A stretch of DNA of 64,000 nt from Apostichopus japonicus (GCF_037975245.1 NC_092576.1:26363611-26427610), one strand, 5' to 3'; positions 1 to 11,563 are shown, counted from the stretch's first letter. The notes: generated by a model not told the origin, from the letters alone. Translations and numbers: made by a program.

Positions 1-2039
1 ATCATATCGGACTGATATAGTTGCACTACTCATTCATTTTCCAGAGCGCTGTATTTATCTGTACTTGAACAGGAGCGTTAATCAAGTCTTGCCTAATACT
101 TTTTTCTAATGACATGTGGTATTTAAAAAAAAAAATTATGGCTAATATGGAAGTTGTGGAATGTTGTGTAACAGAATGTATGTTACCCTTGTCTAGTACA
201 CTATACAACATAGTGGTAAATTTGTTGTAACCAAGCGAGAGGTGGGAAGTTTGAATATGCTTCCTTATATACTTTATTTATTTGTTTATACTATTGTTTA
301 CAAAATACACTTGGTATGGTTTGTAGGCTATTGCCTTTGGAAAATTTTGATGGTTGTTAAATCCTCTGACCTCACATATATGTATCATGTGAGGCCCTCA
401 ATCACTAGGGTCATGTAGTCTTAATGCTCTATCCATCCATAAATAATGATGGTAAAATCATTCCCCTGCTGAGAGGGTCGCATGAGAAAGTGTCACGAAC
501 ACATGCATACAATATGCCTATTAGAATGGGGTACCCCCTCTCCTCTGGTTCAGTCAATTGATTTTCCATTAGTTTCTAGCGTAAACCATTTCATTGTATG
601 TGTATTTTAAATTAATTGCCATGAATTGTGATAATTTCCTCATGGGGAAAAGGTTTGTTAAGTTGTTTTATTAGAAAAGAACGACATCATCACTGGTTTG
701 ATGGTGTTTCAAAGAATATTTGTTATAATAATCCATTTCACATTGTTAACTGCATCTATAGTCTAAGTTTGTTCTTAGTTGTTCAATTAACTGATATGTA
801 ATGGCATGTATGGTCTACTACTTTCATTTTGTGAAAATGGTGCAAATGTAAAAACAAGATTGTTTCTACTTTGTTTTTAGCTGCTGCTAGGAATCACTTT
901 TACAATGTTGATATATATGGTCAGTTGTTATACTGTTTAGTTATCACCAGGCCTGGATGAAACTAATAAAATCTTAATGCAGCTCTTACTTTTCTATGTA
1001 TTAAAAAAATTGTAAAGTTGATTACTTTGTAGCAAAGTGAGAATTTTAACTTTTCATTTTTGTTTTAGTAAAATGCAGTTCTTAAATATATTTTTTAGAA
1101 AGAATTTCATTTCATTTTCATTGTTGCATTTATTTGTTTTATAACATAACAGTACAATTAAGTCAAAGAACAAATACGTGAATGGACGTGACCTTAAAGA
1201 AGAGAAGCAACATAGTAGGAAAAACCCCCAACAATATAGACAAGAAGAATTTCATAAATGTACCCTACCCCACCATCCCTATGTCACCATAAGGCTACAA
1301 AAGCTCACATGAACATAGCGCTTGAGATTAATGAAATGGTTCAAGATATATTTAACTTGTGATAACAGCTTTCTGGAAAAACTTAATGAGATTCCACAAT
1401 GTATGCTGCTGTCAAAAAAACACATGAGTGATCACCCACTCCCCCCTTCCCCTCCCCCATATGTAATAGTGTGACAGGGTAGTACATCAAGACACCAATA
1501 TAACTTTCCACATAATCAAGTGAATCAGTGAAGTTTATCAATTGTATTTGCCAGCACAAGCTTGGTTGAGTAACCAGGACATAAACCAAACTGATGTTAG
1601 GGAAATATGCCAGGATACAGAACATTAGAAAAACGGTTTTAATTGCTGACTATTTTGAGCAACTCCCATTTTGATTTCTTGCCTGTATAGGCTCAAGGAA
1701 TCTATGTGTTCGTGATAGCGCGCGTGTGTGTGTGTATGAAACGCCATTGGCCCGTAAACATGATAACTCACCAATGGCAAGTGGGATTGAAGTCATTCCT
1801 TGGACATAGATGCACCATACTGTATGGAAGAACCCTCCTGATTTTGTTGCTCATTCTCATGAATAATTATGAGGTCACAGGGTCAAGCCAAAAAAAATCT
1901 TAAAATAGTAACTCTTTAAGCAAAAGTCATAACTTATTTATACTTGTTATTAATATATATAACTTCACACACCCCTCCCCCCCCCTTCACCTTGTACGTG
2001 CACGACTATGGTACATTCTTGAACACTATTACTAAGCAT
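1..2039. other. non-coding stretch, no gene supported
   Basis: AT-rich sequence with only short open frames that have no recognisable domain, splice pattern or composition signal. A short C-rich run lies near 1438-1460 and another near 1975-1988. The one identifiable item is a degenerate dispersed repeat at 1750-1895, listed separately. Confidence 0.5.
1750..1895 (-). repeat. degenerate dispersed repeat, same family as 61690-62200
   Basis: Read on the minus strand this contains the ordered blocks 'gaccctgtgacctcataatt', 'ggtgcatctatgt' and 'atgacttcaatcc', then 'atgtttac'. The same blocks recur in the same order at 61700-61800 and 61970-62100 on the plus strand. It is preceded by a short (GT)n run at about 1722-1735. 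No coding capacity is seen. It is an old interspersed repeat of unknown class. Confidence 0.5.
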
Positions 2040-4853
2040 TCAGTCTACAAGTGCTGCATCTCCCAATTGAAAACCTTTATACCTTCCATCATCGGGAGGA
2101 TAGCGCCCCCTGATTTTCCACACACAGCATGCAGGAATGACCAGTCGTCTGTGTGCTCCTAGCCGTCCATGTTGCCAGTAGATGTATTGACGATACGCAT
2201 AATATCTGAAGTTGGCATTTGACCTATCTGGGGTGTCTGCAAAAGTGTCCTCATTTGCACTCTTGCAACGTCGAGTATGTTTCCATTGAGACAGATTTCA
2301 GAAAATATGCCTCCTGTTGCCAAGCATATATTTCTGTTCCCACAGCATCTCTGCTCAATAGCACTGTTCATGTCATGGCAATTCCCACAAACACACCAGG
2401 ATGGAGCTTCTTCAACTTGAAGTGAGGCACTCACATCCTCGTTTGCCTGCCTCGTTATAATATCTTGGTATGCACCAGGATTTCTCATTAGCTGTGCAGC
2501 TATCTCTTCTAGACTGGAGCTGTCCAGATCCTGGAGGAATGTCTACAATGCAAAGAGAATGAACCAGAAAGTCAAAATAAGAGGCAAATTTGTATACTTT
2601 CCAAACTCATGTATAGTTGATGGTAGATGACCTTTGTCCTCCAAGAAAAGCAATAGGTGTCAGCCACTCACGAATAGCTAATTGCAGACCTAGTTTAAAG
2701 TTTTAGCAAATCTCAGTTGCTCAGAAACCATGTTTGCCAAAAAAAAAAAGCAAATAACAATAATGTTTTATTGACATACCAAGTTGAAAGACAACATCAT
2801 TGCCTATTTTCACTTAATGGTTTGGAGTTTATGAAACTTACACCTATATTTACCTGAAATAATATTTGATCCTCGTGAAAAACAAAATAGAAAATTAACT
2901 CACAGGTTTCGAGACTATTTGAAACTCCCGCCCCGTAATGTTATGAATTGTATATTGCACTGCTCCAGACAGAAGCAGATTAAAATTACAGTTTTAATTA
3001 ATGATGTGTAGAACAGGTGACAATCTTTTGTGTGGCAAATGTAAGAAATCCACAATACCATCTGCATAGCATGAGTAACATAGAGATGGCAACCAGATAA
3101 CTCTATTATGTAGACCTGTATGAAGACTAAGATTTCAGGCACTGAAAAAGGAGGATTTAGGCCTGTGACTTTTTATTTACCAGAATAACTTCGTCTCGAT
3201 TTTTGGAAGGTTGTTCGTCTTGATTTGTAGTTGGGGATTGCTCTATTTCTTCTTCCTCACTGGAGTCATCCTGGCAAAATGAGATTTTCGAAAAGAATTT
3301 TCAATCTGGAGCTATTTTTAAGGAAGCGATCATTAGTTGGTGAGCAAGTCCCTAATATTTTAATCATTTAGTTTGAACATTATTATTGCAGAGATTACAA
3401 CTGTCATGCAGTTACCCAAGAACACTTCTCAACTGGCAATTACTGGCACAAAAGCTTGAAGAATATATTGGAGAATTGGGTTTTCGGATATTCATCGACA
3501 ATTGCTTCAGTTGTGGCAAACAAAAGTAGATGAATGAAAATTTTCTTTGACAACTGGTTAGTGGGCTATCATGCATTGTGATTTACAGTGTACATTTATA
3601 AAGTATTAGAAGAGGATCAAATCTATTTGCAAACACAAATTAATGATAAATTGATAAGTAAATGACACCATAGCCTTAATGCCTAGCTCTTACATATAGT
3701 TTTGGGATTGCTGAGCAAGCTGCATATTTCTAAAATATATAAGGCTCTTGGAACAGCAAACTGCATTTTGTGGCGGCTTACTCCTTGGTAACACTGTTTC
3801 GGCCTGTTTAATAAGTAAGATGGTATGTTAAAGTTTCATGCTACTAAGCCCCTGTAACTGTACAATTCTTTGACTAAACACTTCTGCATTTGATGATCAG
3901 TCTTCTTGGACCTGAAACAATTTAACCACCTGTGCAATTTCGTACAAAATAGCTCAAACTAAGAAAGATTTTCAATGACAGTGGTTTTTGTAGTCTTCTT
4001 ATTTGGTGCTCTAACAGTTTGCATTCCCCCAAAATCCATGAAAACATAAATATATGCTTGTTTTCAGGTACAGTAGAACGAACCCTTGGTAAACATTCCC
4101 GATGTTACAGACGATAATCTGTTTATTGTTGTTGAACAGAATCAGTTAAACACTTATCATTCTACCTTAGTTTCCTCTGACAGGCTTAGAAAGACGCTTA
4201 GGCTTATACCCTATGTGCTTATAGTATCGACTAAACAATGGGAATAAGTTTTCAGTGTTATGGAGCATATTTATACTACGCTATCCATTCTGTAGTGAAA
4301 GGAAAGCACTTTATGTCAGTGCTGCTTATATTACACGTCAAGTAACCGATACTGTCAGACAGTGCCTAGATGTAGTATATTTTGCCAGATGACTGCATTG
4401 TATAAAATGTGTACAAGGTCACTCTTGTGATCCATTAGTTGCAAGTGAAAAATAATTATGCTGTTTGTTTCGTGAGCCTATAATTGATCATTGTAAACTA
4501 GGTCTAGGCCCTAAAGTGCTAAGTAGAAGTTACCGCTACTTTCTCCACTTAAACATTGTAATCTTCTATTATTTAGCCCTTGTAACTTGTAGTGCTGATT
4601 GGGCTTACTTACTTCGTTGTTAATATTTATAAGACAGAAAAGATATACTCACTGATTCATAACGGTTCCTGCACGGCTTACGATTGCTTCCACATCTACA
4701 ACTAACGCCACAGGACTTCTCATCTACTTTGCACGGACAAGCCCTTCGTCCCCTTTTCCTTGAACAAGTTCACCGGCAACGACAAACTACAGGGTCAGTT
4801 GTAGTTGTAAACCTCTCACTCGATAATTCAGTTTCTGATTGCGTGGCTGACAT
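2040..4853 (-). pseudogene. CXC (tesmin-like) plus P2X7-like C-terminal domain gene, broken
   Basis: I assembled this from three minus-strand exons: 4853-4653, 3270-3181 and 2542-2040. Both introns have GT/AG borders and phase 0, which supports a real gene structure. Exon 1 encodes an N-terminal cysteine cluster (CPCK, SCRCG, KPCRNR) like the CXC/tesmin DNA-binding repeat. Exon 2 is an acidic linker (DDSSEEEEIEQ). Exon 3 carries WCVCGNC at about 2398-2378, followed by a CC pair, then AYRQY, VIPACCV and IRGRYPP. That series matches the cytoplasmic 'ballast' domain of P2X7 found in many uncharacterised invertebrate proteins. There are two lesions. An in-frame TGA lies at 4770-4772 inside the CXC cluster. 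A one-base frameshift at about 2254-2256 in an A/T run means the conserved tail is read in another frame, with its stop at 2040-2042. Either this is a recent pseudogene or these are assembly errors. There are no P2X transmembrane segments, so it is not a channel. Function is unknown. Confidence 0.62.
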
Positions 4854-5370
4854 TGTAAGGACAAGCTGAATTCGCAAATAAAATGATCTTGAGGGTCAGC
4901 TAATCGCCCGGCGTAATTTTCAGTAGCGTCTTATTACATTAAGCACACGTACTCATATAAATGCAATGATGTATTGAATAGTATTGTGTCAAGAAGGGCC
5001 CCCCATATCCACAGGTTATGACAAAACTTTTGCAACCAAGCTGCTTAGATGGCGCTATTGTTTGCATATAACGGTAAACTTTAAGAGATGTGATAGCGCC
5101 GCCGGTTTCTTGTACGCGAGCGCGTCTTTAAGATACACATTATAGCTATATAAGTATAACGGCTGGCTATGATTAGGAAAACATAGTTAATAGCCCTGGC
5201 AGAAATGAGCAGGTTGAGAAAGGATGAGCTCAACAAACAGGCACCGAGGATCCAACCAGAGAACTGTCTATGACATGGCCTATCAAAGGTTCCTCCCACC
5301 CCCCCCCCCCTCCCTCATCACCTTGAAATTCATCATTTGAAGCTGATCTTTTTCAAATCTATACAGTATT
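4854..5370. other. non-coding stretch upstream of the CXC/P2X7-like gene
   Basis: This would contain the promoter and 5' UTR of the minus-strand gene that starts at 4853. I see no convincing TATA box or other element. A poly-C run lies at about 5297-5310. Confidence 0.4.
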
Positions 5371-5378
5371 GCTGTCCC

Positions 5379-5707
5379 TAGGGATGCACCGGATCCGAAT
5401 TTTGGATCCGACCGGATCCGGATTTTACCGGATAGTACATGAAATCCGCCCGGACCGGATTTTTTCATTACACAGAAGAAAATCATTAATAAGAAGTAGA
5501 AGTATGAAACAAGGTGCAAATCTTAGGTCAGACCATTGAGAAAACTAAATTAAACATGTTAAAACTGAATTTTTCCTTACTTTGAATATTTTTATGTAAT
5601 TTTTGGAAGTAGTTTACATTGATTTAAGTTAACACCAACACCTTTTTAAGGAATAATTGAGGCCAGATTTTGAAAAATATCCGGCCGGATAGTCCGGTGC
5701 ATCCCTA
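5379..5707. mobile_element. hAT-type MITE with 8 bp target duplication
   Basis: Terminal inverted repeats read TAGGGATGCACCGG at 5379 and CCGGTGCATCCCTA ending at 5707. The 8 bp gctgtccc flanks both ends (5371-5378 and 5708-5715), as expected for a hAT superfamily target duplication. The interior is 329 bp in total, rich in CCGGAT words, and has no coding frame. It is therefore a non-autonomous element that needs a hAT transposase in trans. Perfect TSDs and TIRs suggest a fairly recent insertion. Confidence 0.85.
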
Positions 5708-5715
5708 GCTGTCCC

Positions 5716-7365
5716 CCCCCCCATTTTTATTTGTATCCCCTTGCCCAGGAAGCAATCCTCTCAGCTGTTTCATAATCTTTTATGATTTTTTTTTATGATC
5801 TAATAAGGACTTTATTTGATCTGCTTTATTTTTGATTGCATGCAGGTAATTTGTGGTGACAAATGCCACTTCCATTTAATCTCCGGATTCGCCTCGTGAA
5901 GCCGGCATACTGTGGTCATGAAGAATTTTAAACTGTCTGCACAAGGTATTACCTAATTGAGAGACAACCGAATTTTTCTTTTGTTCTCTTTATTTGAAAT
6001 ATGCATTGACTGTTATAAGTTCAAGCTATAATACCATGAATATAATTGCCATTTATTTGCTGTAGTTTCAAATTGTACTACTGATATTGTACAATTTAGA
6101 ACTGGGGTTCCTCTTTCAGCTTGAAAATTTGTTGTTGGATTTTCAAAATAGCAATAGGTCTGAGAATTTCACTATTATAATAGTGTAATGGAAATATATC
6201 CATTTAAGTAATTTGTTAGTGTAATGATATCGTCATAGCATTGAGCGATCCCTCAGTTGTACCCGTCGATGGCCCCCACAAGTCTGTAACTGTATCTCTC
6301 CCAAAATATGTGTAGAGCTGTTGCGAGTTGCAGGTGGGGAGAGCCAATGAAAATCTTACTCCTGTTTGTTTGTAAACTTTGTTGAATCAGCACCCGAATT
6401 TCGAGATGTTTCCCCTTGTTAGTGTTAGCAGCAGACTGTTTAATTAGTTTTAGCTCACCACGCTCACGAGGTATTCATAGATTGGCCCCTGACAGAGAAA
6501 AGACTGAGCGGGGTTCGATAATCGTACTTTCGAATTCACTAGGGGGCTCACAAACGCTAGACCATGTGTTTCATTTGGGCGTATGTCTTGTATATCTTTC
6601 ATGTTTTTTAATCAAAGCAAGTAGTGAGAAAGAGTAGTGTCAACAAACGCTAGTATTATCCTTCATCTGTACATTCTGTTCATTTACCCACTTAATGGTT
6701 CGGTTGTGATTCGAAAAGAGATGTTTTATTTAGTAATCTAAAATGTTTAAGCCTGTTGTTGAGTGAGTCTCAACAAAATATCTCATGAGTATCCAAGTTA
6801 AATGCCTATAAGATCTAGTTTCATTTTTTCATCTCATTTCTGCAACTAAAGAAGAGCTGTGATAACACTGGAAATACTCATTTAACGTTTTAAGCAATAC
6901 AGTTGGAAATAAAAGTGAATTTTTTTTCCTTTTGGATATATGTTACTCTGCTACACACGCCAGATATATATCTATATATATTTATATATATGTGTGTGTG
7001 CTTGTTACACATATTCTATATATTACATATTCTATACTTGATATTACATGATATGGGAAAGTAGGTTAAGATGGAGCATCGGGTAAGACGGACAACCACG
7101 CTCATCTCGAATACGAAAGCCAGTGACACCTTTTTGACAACGAAATAGTTTAATGAGCCTGGTCTCATGATTGCTGGATCATCGCGTTGGTCAACAAGAA
7201 TGACAACGAATTCTCAAGAAGAATTTATGGACCCAATGACCAAAAACGTCTGTAAATATAGCCCAAATAAATTATCACAACGCCATCCAAAGGATGTAAA
7301 TTCTCATTCATTTCCTTCGCATTGTAAGTGTCCTAATCATATATAGCTTATATATATAACGCTGA
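5716..7365. other. non-coding stretch with TA/TG microsatellite
   Basis: No gene is supported. A (TA)n/(TG)n microsatellite occupies about 6958-7003. Short open frames near 6416-6637 have no recognisable domain. Confidence 0.45.
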
Positions 7366-7807
7366 GGAGATCGCTCTACGTATAGACTTTATCCTCAGAC
7401 ACAATGTTTTTGCGTTCATGGACAGATTATACATTCAGGCTAAGGGGACAAAAATGGCCCAGCGTATGCTAATCTATTTATGGCTGATTTTGAATCTACA
7501 TTTCTCGAAAGTTCTAATCTTCTACCATTTCTGTACTTACGTTACATTGACGATATCTTTGTTTTGTGGTCTCATGGGGAACAGTCTCTTGATGCGTTTG
7601 TAGATGCGCTCCACCCTTTCATTAAATTCACCATGGAGAAATCAAAATCTCATGTGGCCTTTACTGGACACTTTGGTCACTCTATCTAACGGTCGGATTA
7701 ACACGTCTTCATATTTTAAACACATTGACCGTCAGACATATCTACACTTTCATAGTTTTCACCCACTTCATATTAAAGAGTCAATTGTCTTTGGCCAAAT
7801 GCTTCGC
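7366..7807 (+). pseudogene. Penelope-like element RT fragment, 5' part
   Basis: Reverse transcriptase fragment of a Penelope-like element. Conserved blocks appear in order but in shifting frames: GTKMA at about 7446-7460, then YANLFM, then LRYIDDIF at about 7537-7560 (the catalytic DD pair), then FIKFTMEKS. Next come a TLVTLSNGR block and YLHFHSFHPLHIK. At least two frame changes are needed, so it is not functional. The reading stops at GQMLR, where a half-LINE has inserted, and resumes with YKRIYSDN at 9638, so the two halves join in register. The N-terminal half of the RT is missing upstream of about 7366. Confidence 0.75.
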
Positions 7808-9630
7808 GTTCAGTTCAGTTCTCGTGGAGTGCGGACGTGTTTTCGGCTGCTCTCCACCCTTCGTTGACCACACCTTTGTGTTTTTACGTTGGCCCTTCAT
7901 TAGTTTACAGTTGTTTTGGGTTTGTTTCGTTTTGGTTTGTGTATAGGTGCGTGGCTTTGCCACACCCCTAGCTGTCATGGCGGCTCGCCGTGACAGCAAA
8001 ATCGTATTGCTGAGTTTTTCGGGGGAGGCTAAGGTCGTCCCCGTACAAGTTTTTTCAGTTTTGCGTTCTGTTGGTTTAAAGGTCCCTGGAGAGGTTGACG
8101 CGCTTCAGCGTAAATCTCTCCGGGGTATGAATTGTTTTGATGTACGGTTTACCTCGGAGGCTGCCCGCGTCCGAGGCGTCCATGTGTTGGAGGGAGTTGA
8201 GGGACTGAAGGTCACACCGTATGACAGTTCGGTGTGGGTGACAGTCCTCCACCTCCCTCTGGACATGTCTGAACAGGTTGTTGTGCGGACACTGGGGCGT
8301 TTTGGGAAAGTGACCGGCTACGAGGAGCCGGAATTCCTTGAATGTAAAGGTGTCAAGACCGGGACTAGACGAGTTAGAATCGAACTCAAGTCCGATATCC
8401 CCTCTACCTTGTGGGCTAATGGGCACAGGGCCCACATTGCATACCCGGGCCAGCCTCGCACTTGTTGGAGGTTTGGGCTGGAAGGGCATGAGGCCAGGTT
8501 GTGCCCGAACAAGCGGTGTAGCCGCTGTTTACAGGTTGGGCATACCCTGGCCGAGTGTAAAGGGGATATCGTTTGCAACTCGTGTGGGAAAACGGGCCAT
8601 CTCGCCCGTTTATGCCCAGACCGCTCATACGCCGCGAGAGTGGCTACGGGCGTGGTTGAAGCGGTCCCTGTCCCGGCCTCTGACACCGTACCATATGATG
8701 CTCCTGTCATCGCCCCAGTGTCCGACACTAGCGCCCCGATGGAGGCTTTGTTCCCCCTTTCGTGTCCGACCTCTCCCCTGATCGAACTTGCCGAGACTGC
8801 CAGCCTGCCCGCTGAGGCAGAGCAGGACAAAACGGCGGAGATGGTACTAGCGGAGTGGCACGCGGCGCAGGATGCCGCTTGTACTGGTTCACCGGTAGCT
8901 ACGCCCGCTATCGGTGATACTAGTCGGGCCCCGAGTCAACCGGCCCAAGAGACATTAAGTGGCCCAGATTCTGACTCGCCAATGGAGGACTGCACTACAG
9001 CCTTATTAGTTGTGGCTAAGGAGTCCTCCGATTGGTTTGATGAGACAAAACAGGCCACTGATCTCATTGACTCGAGTGGCCCTTCCACCCTACCCGCAGC
9101 CGCTTCCGCTATACCGGACACGATGGTCGCTAGTGGACCTCCTGTTCCCGACAGGGAGGTCCACTCGATCAAGGTTGACGAGGAGTTAAGAACTCTGCTC
9201 CCTCGTAAGAAAAGGGGGAATACTGTTAGGGGCTTGAAAAGACCCGTATTGGGAAAATTTCGCAGGTAATGCGCAAGCCTGTCGTCTGCTATCGGGACGG
9301 CGTACCCCGGATGAATTTTGGAGTTAGTTGTTATGTGTGGGGTGGGGGGTTTGTGTGGTCCTTACATAATATGGGTTGGGTGTTTTCTGTTTGTGGTTTG
9401 GTGTTGGCTTTTTGAGGCTGGTTTGTGGAGCTTTATTGTTTTGGTTCTCTTAGCCTTTGGGTCCGTGTCCTTTTCACGTCACGTTAAACGCTATATTTTA
9501 TACATTTGTGGATTAGTGAGAGATTTCTGTTTGTGGGTTTTCAGTTGGGTTTTGGTGGTTGTTAAACAGACTGTGATTGTTTTTGGTTTTGTTGACCTTT
9601 GGTCCGTGTCCGTTTCTTTGCACGTAAAAA
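7808..9630 (+). mobile_element. half-LINE: ORF1-only non-LTR retrotransposon derivative, copy A
   Basis: A unit of about 1.82 kb inserted in the Penelope-like RT. It has a 5' UTR (7808-7976), one ORF encoding a zinc-knuckle ORF1 protein, and a G/T-rich 3' UTR of about 360 bp. The 3' UTR carries two versions of a terminal motif, 'tttgggtccgtgtcc...cacgt' and 'tttggtccgtgtcc...cacgtaaaaa'. Target duplication gcttcgc flanks it (7801-7807 and 9631-9637). Copy B at 39336-41161 has the same 5' start (gttcagttctcgtgg), the same length and the same 3' terminus, and also lacks ORF2. The family therefore moved as an ORF1-only unit, presumably with ORF2 protein supplied in trans by the full-length LINE seen in pieces at 32.6, 33.6 and 60 kb. 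This resembles mammalian HAL1 elements in layout. Confidence 0.8.
7977..9269 (+). CDS. LINE ORF1 protein with CCHC zinc knuckles
   Basis: A 430-residue ORF1 (gag-like RNA-binding) protein. I chose the ATG at 7977 because it begins MAARRDSK in the conserved position; copy B has the matching ATG. The N-terminal half (about residues 1-140) has an RRM/ORF1-like pattern, including WVTVLHLPLDMSEQVVVRTL. Residues about 160-215 hold three tandem knuckle units: CWRFGLEGHEARLC, CSRCLQVGHTLAEC and CNSCGKTGHLARLC. The first has Phe in place of its second Cys, whereas copy B keeps CWRC, so one zinc site is probably lost here. A long acidic, Pro/Ser/Thr-rich region follows, then a basic tail (PRKKRGN...KRPVLGKFRR). 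Its likely role is binding LINE RNA in the retrotransposition particle. Clade (Tx1/L1-like) is a guess. It is the longest intact LINE frame in the window. Confidence 0.8.
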   Translation: MAARRDSKIVLLSFSGEAKVVPVQVFSVLRSVGLKVPGEVDALQRKSLRGMNCFDVRFTSEAARVRGVHVLEGVEGLKVTPYDSSVWVTVLHLPLDMSEQVVVRTLGRFGKVTGYEEPEFLECKGVKTGTRRVRIELKSDIPSTLWANGHRAHIAYPGQPRTCWRFGLEGHEARLCPNKRCSRCLQVGHTLAECKGDIVCNSCGKTGHLARLCPDRSYAARVATGVVEAVPVPASDTVPYDAPVIAPVSDTSAPMEALFPLSCPTSPLIELAETASLPAEAEQDKTAEMVLAEWHAAQDAACTGSPVATPAIGDTSRAPSQPAQETLSGPDSDSPMEDCTTALLVVAKESSDWFDETKQATDLIDSSGPSTLPAAASAIPDTMVASGPPVPDREVHSIKVDEELRTLLPRKKRGNTVRGLKRPVLGKFRR

Positions 9631-10260
9631 GCTTCGCTTCGCTACAAACGCATCTATTCTGATAACCTACAGTTTCGTAGTCAGGTAACTTTTTTGATTG
9701 TAATTATCCCTACAAATTATTGAAGAGAACCCGTCATAAGGTCTTTAGAATTCCCAAGTAGAAACTGCTTCAAAATCAACATAGGGAGGTGGAAGAGCAT
9801 CGTATTCCATTTGTCGTTACACAGCGATAAGGTCGATTCATTCATTAGTCTGGTGAAAAGGAATTGCACACGTTGAACTTGGGTGACGATATGGGTGACA
9901 TTTTAATAACCCCCTGTAGTTGTTAGAAGACAACCTCCGAGCCCCAAGGGGAATATTAAATGTGGTAAACCACGGTGTAAGGTCTGTCATCACATGATCT
10001 CGGACCCTGGCATTCAGCTCTCTCCTTCAGGGGTGTGTGTGTTTATCTCCAGGTCCATACAATTGTGACACTCCCTTCGTGATATATCTTATTTCTTGTG
10101 TTCTTTGTCCTGATATAAAATACATTGGCCAAACCTCCACTCCTTTTTCGTTTACGACTTAATAATCACAAAAGCACATTGAGACTAAACAAAACCAATT
10201 TTCCAGTACGTTAACACTGTCATGGTCTTGGCTTTTCTTTCCGGGTTCAAGCACTTTGAG
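9631..10260 (+). pseudogene. Penelope-like element fragment, 3' part with GIY-YIG region
   Basis: This continues the Penelope-like RT after the half-LINE: LRYKRIYSDN at about 9635-9664, then degraded thumb/linker sequence including HRIPFVVT. Next come a GKPRCKVC cysteine motif (about 9964-9987) and NCDTPFVIYLISC ... YIGQT at about 10060-10135. The last block matches the GIY-YIG endonuclease core (I-Y-L-I ... Y-I-G-Q-T) found at the C terminus of Penelope-like elements. Several frame changes and stops show it is dead. It ends in AT-rich sequence by about 10260. Confidence 0.68.
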
Positions 10261-11563
10261 CAGTCTGGGACTAACGTGATTTCAATCATTCTTTTATATA
10301 AATATAAATATTTACATATATTTAATACTAACTTTTAAAGTAGGAAGACACGTCTACAGTTACAAGTGGGGTTATCCAACGAACGTTGAGAAGACAAATA
10401 CAATACGCGGACATATTCGTGTCTCCACGTTGTTTTACCACTTATTTACTGTGCTTAAATATGCGTTGTTCAACTTCCCATTCCAGCACAGTAACATCGT
10501 TCAATACAATGCAAAGTTGGAATGTTGCACTATATTTTGGTTGTTGTATATATATATTTTTAGACAAATACATCCAAAAACGGGATGATGTTTTTATTAA
10601 GTTACCACCATTACATTTAAAATGTACTTCTTTATTCGTTCTCGTGATCATTTCTCCCGAGTTCACCTGTTGTGAGTATATAAGTAAGGTTGTATCACCC
10701 ACCCCTCGGCTATGAATTTTAACTGTAGAGTAGCAACAGCCTAGGCATAGTCCTAAGCAGTGAGTAGAAGCTTACAATGGCCGAACTCAAGGCGGACTAT
10801 ATTGGCAGCCTGGGTTACACTAGACTACGCCCTTTTTTCAACGTAGGCCACAATTAGGGGGCCGTGTCATTCCACCATCGGCAAAGCACTTGTATGGCGG
10901 AAAAGCTCATTTACTGTAGGTGTAGCCTACAATATGCACTGTATATGTTTCGCTATACTCTACCTATACCATAGGCCTGCCAAATCCACAAAATCGGTCA
11001 TTTAATAATAAACAATGAACCACAAGTAATTCGATTTATTCAAACAACTATTATATATTTGAAGACAGTGTATCGATTCTTTCGAACTTACCATTAAAAC
11101 TATTAAATCAACATATAGTAATGTACAATAAAGACTGTATTTATTCCCCGATCTTGTCTTAACCATAACTCAGTCTATCCAGCGGACTGTAATAAGCCCA
11201 CAGAATTATTTAAGTTATTCTAGAGCAGAAATATTTGCAGATTCTAAAAATGAACATTATTTTCCACGAAATACAATCATTTTCCAGATATGATCCAAAG
11301 TTTGAGGCTTATGGGAGCCGCCATATTTGATCATTTTGTTTTTTCATACCTTTTCTGTTGCCAACTTATAGAAGACAAATAATCTTTGTAACCATTGTTT
11401 TTTTTATGAATATAATTGCGTATTTACTTCCTTGTAAATTAGAATATTTGTATTTGTGCTTTTTCCATCGATATAATTTGTTTCACTGCTTGAAAAGAAT
11501 AGAATACGGTGGAAAACAAATACTCTTACTCTCGATAAGATCGTCATCAGTTCCGCGAAGAAA
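10261..11563. other. non-coding stretch, no gene supported
   Basis: AT-rich, with opposed short open frames at 10386-10715 that have no conserved features. Nothing else is recognised before the inverted repeat arm begins. Confidence 0.45.

Noticed and set aside
2040-4853. Calling the first gene a P2X receptor channel
   Set aside because: Only the cytoplasmic ballast-type domain is present; no transmembrane segments or extracellular cysteine-rich domain are seen.
8076-9172. Long minus-strand open frames (137, 170 and 70 residues) over the half-LINE ORF1, with equal ones over copy B at 40128-40879
   Set aside because: They are opposite-strand shadows of the zinc-knuckle ORF1. Their products have no domain and are conserved only because the sense strand is.
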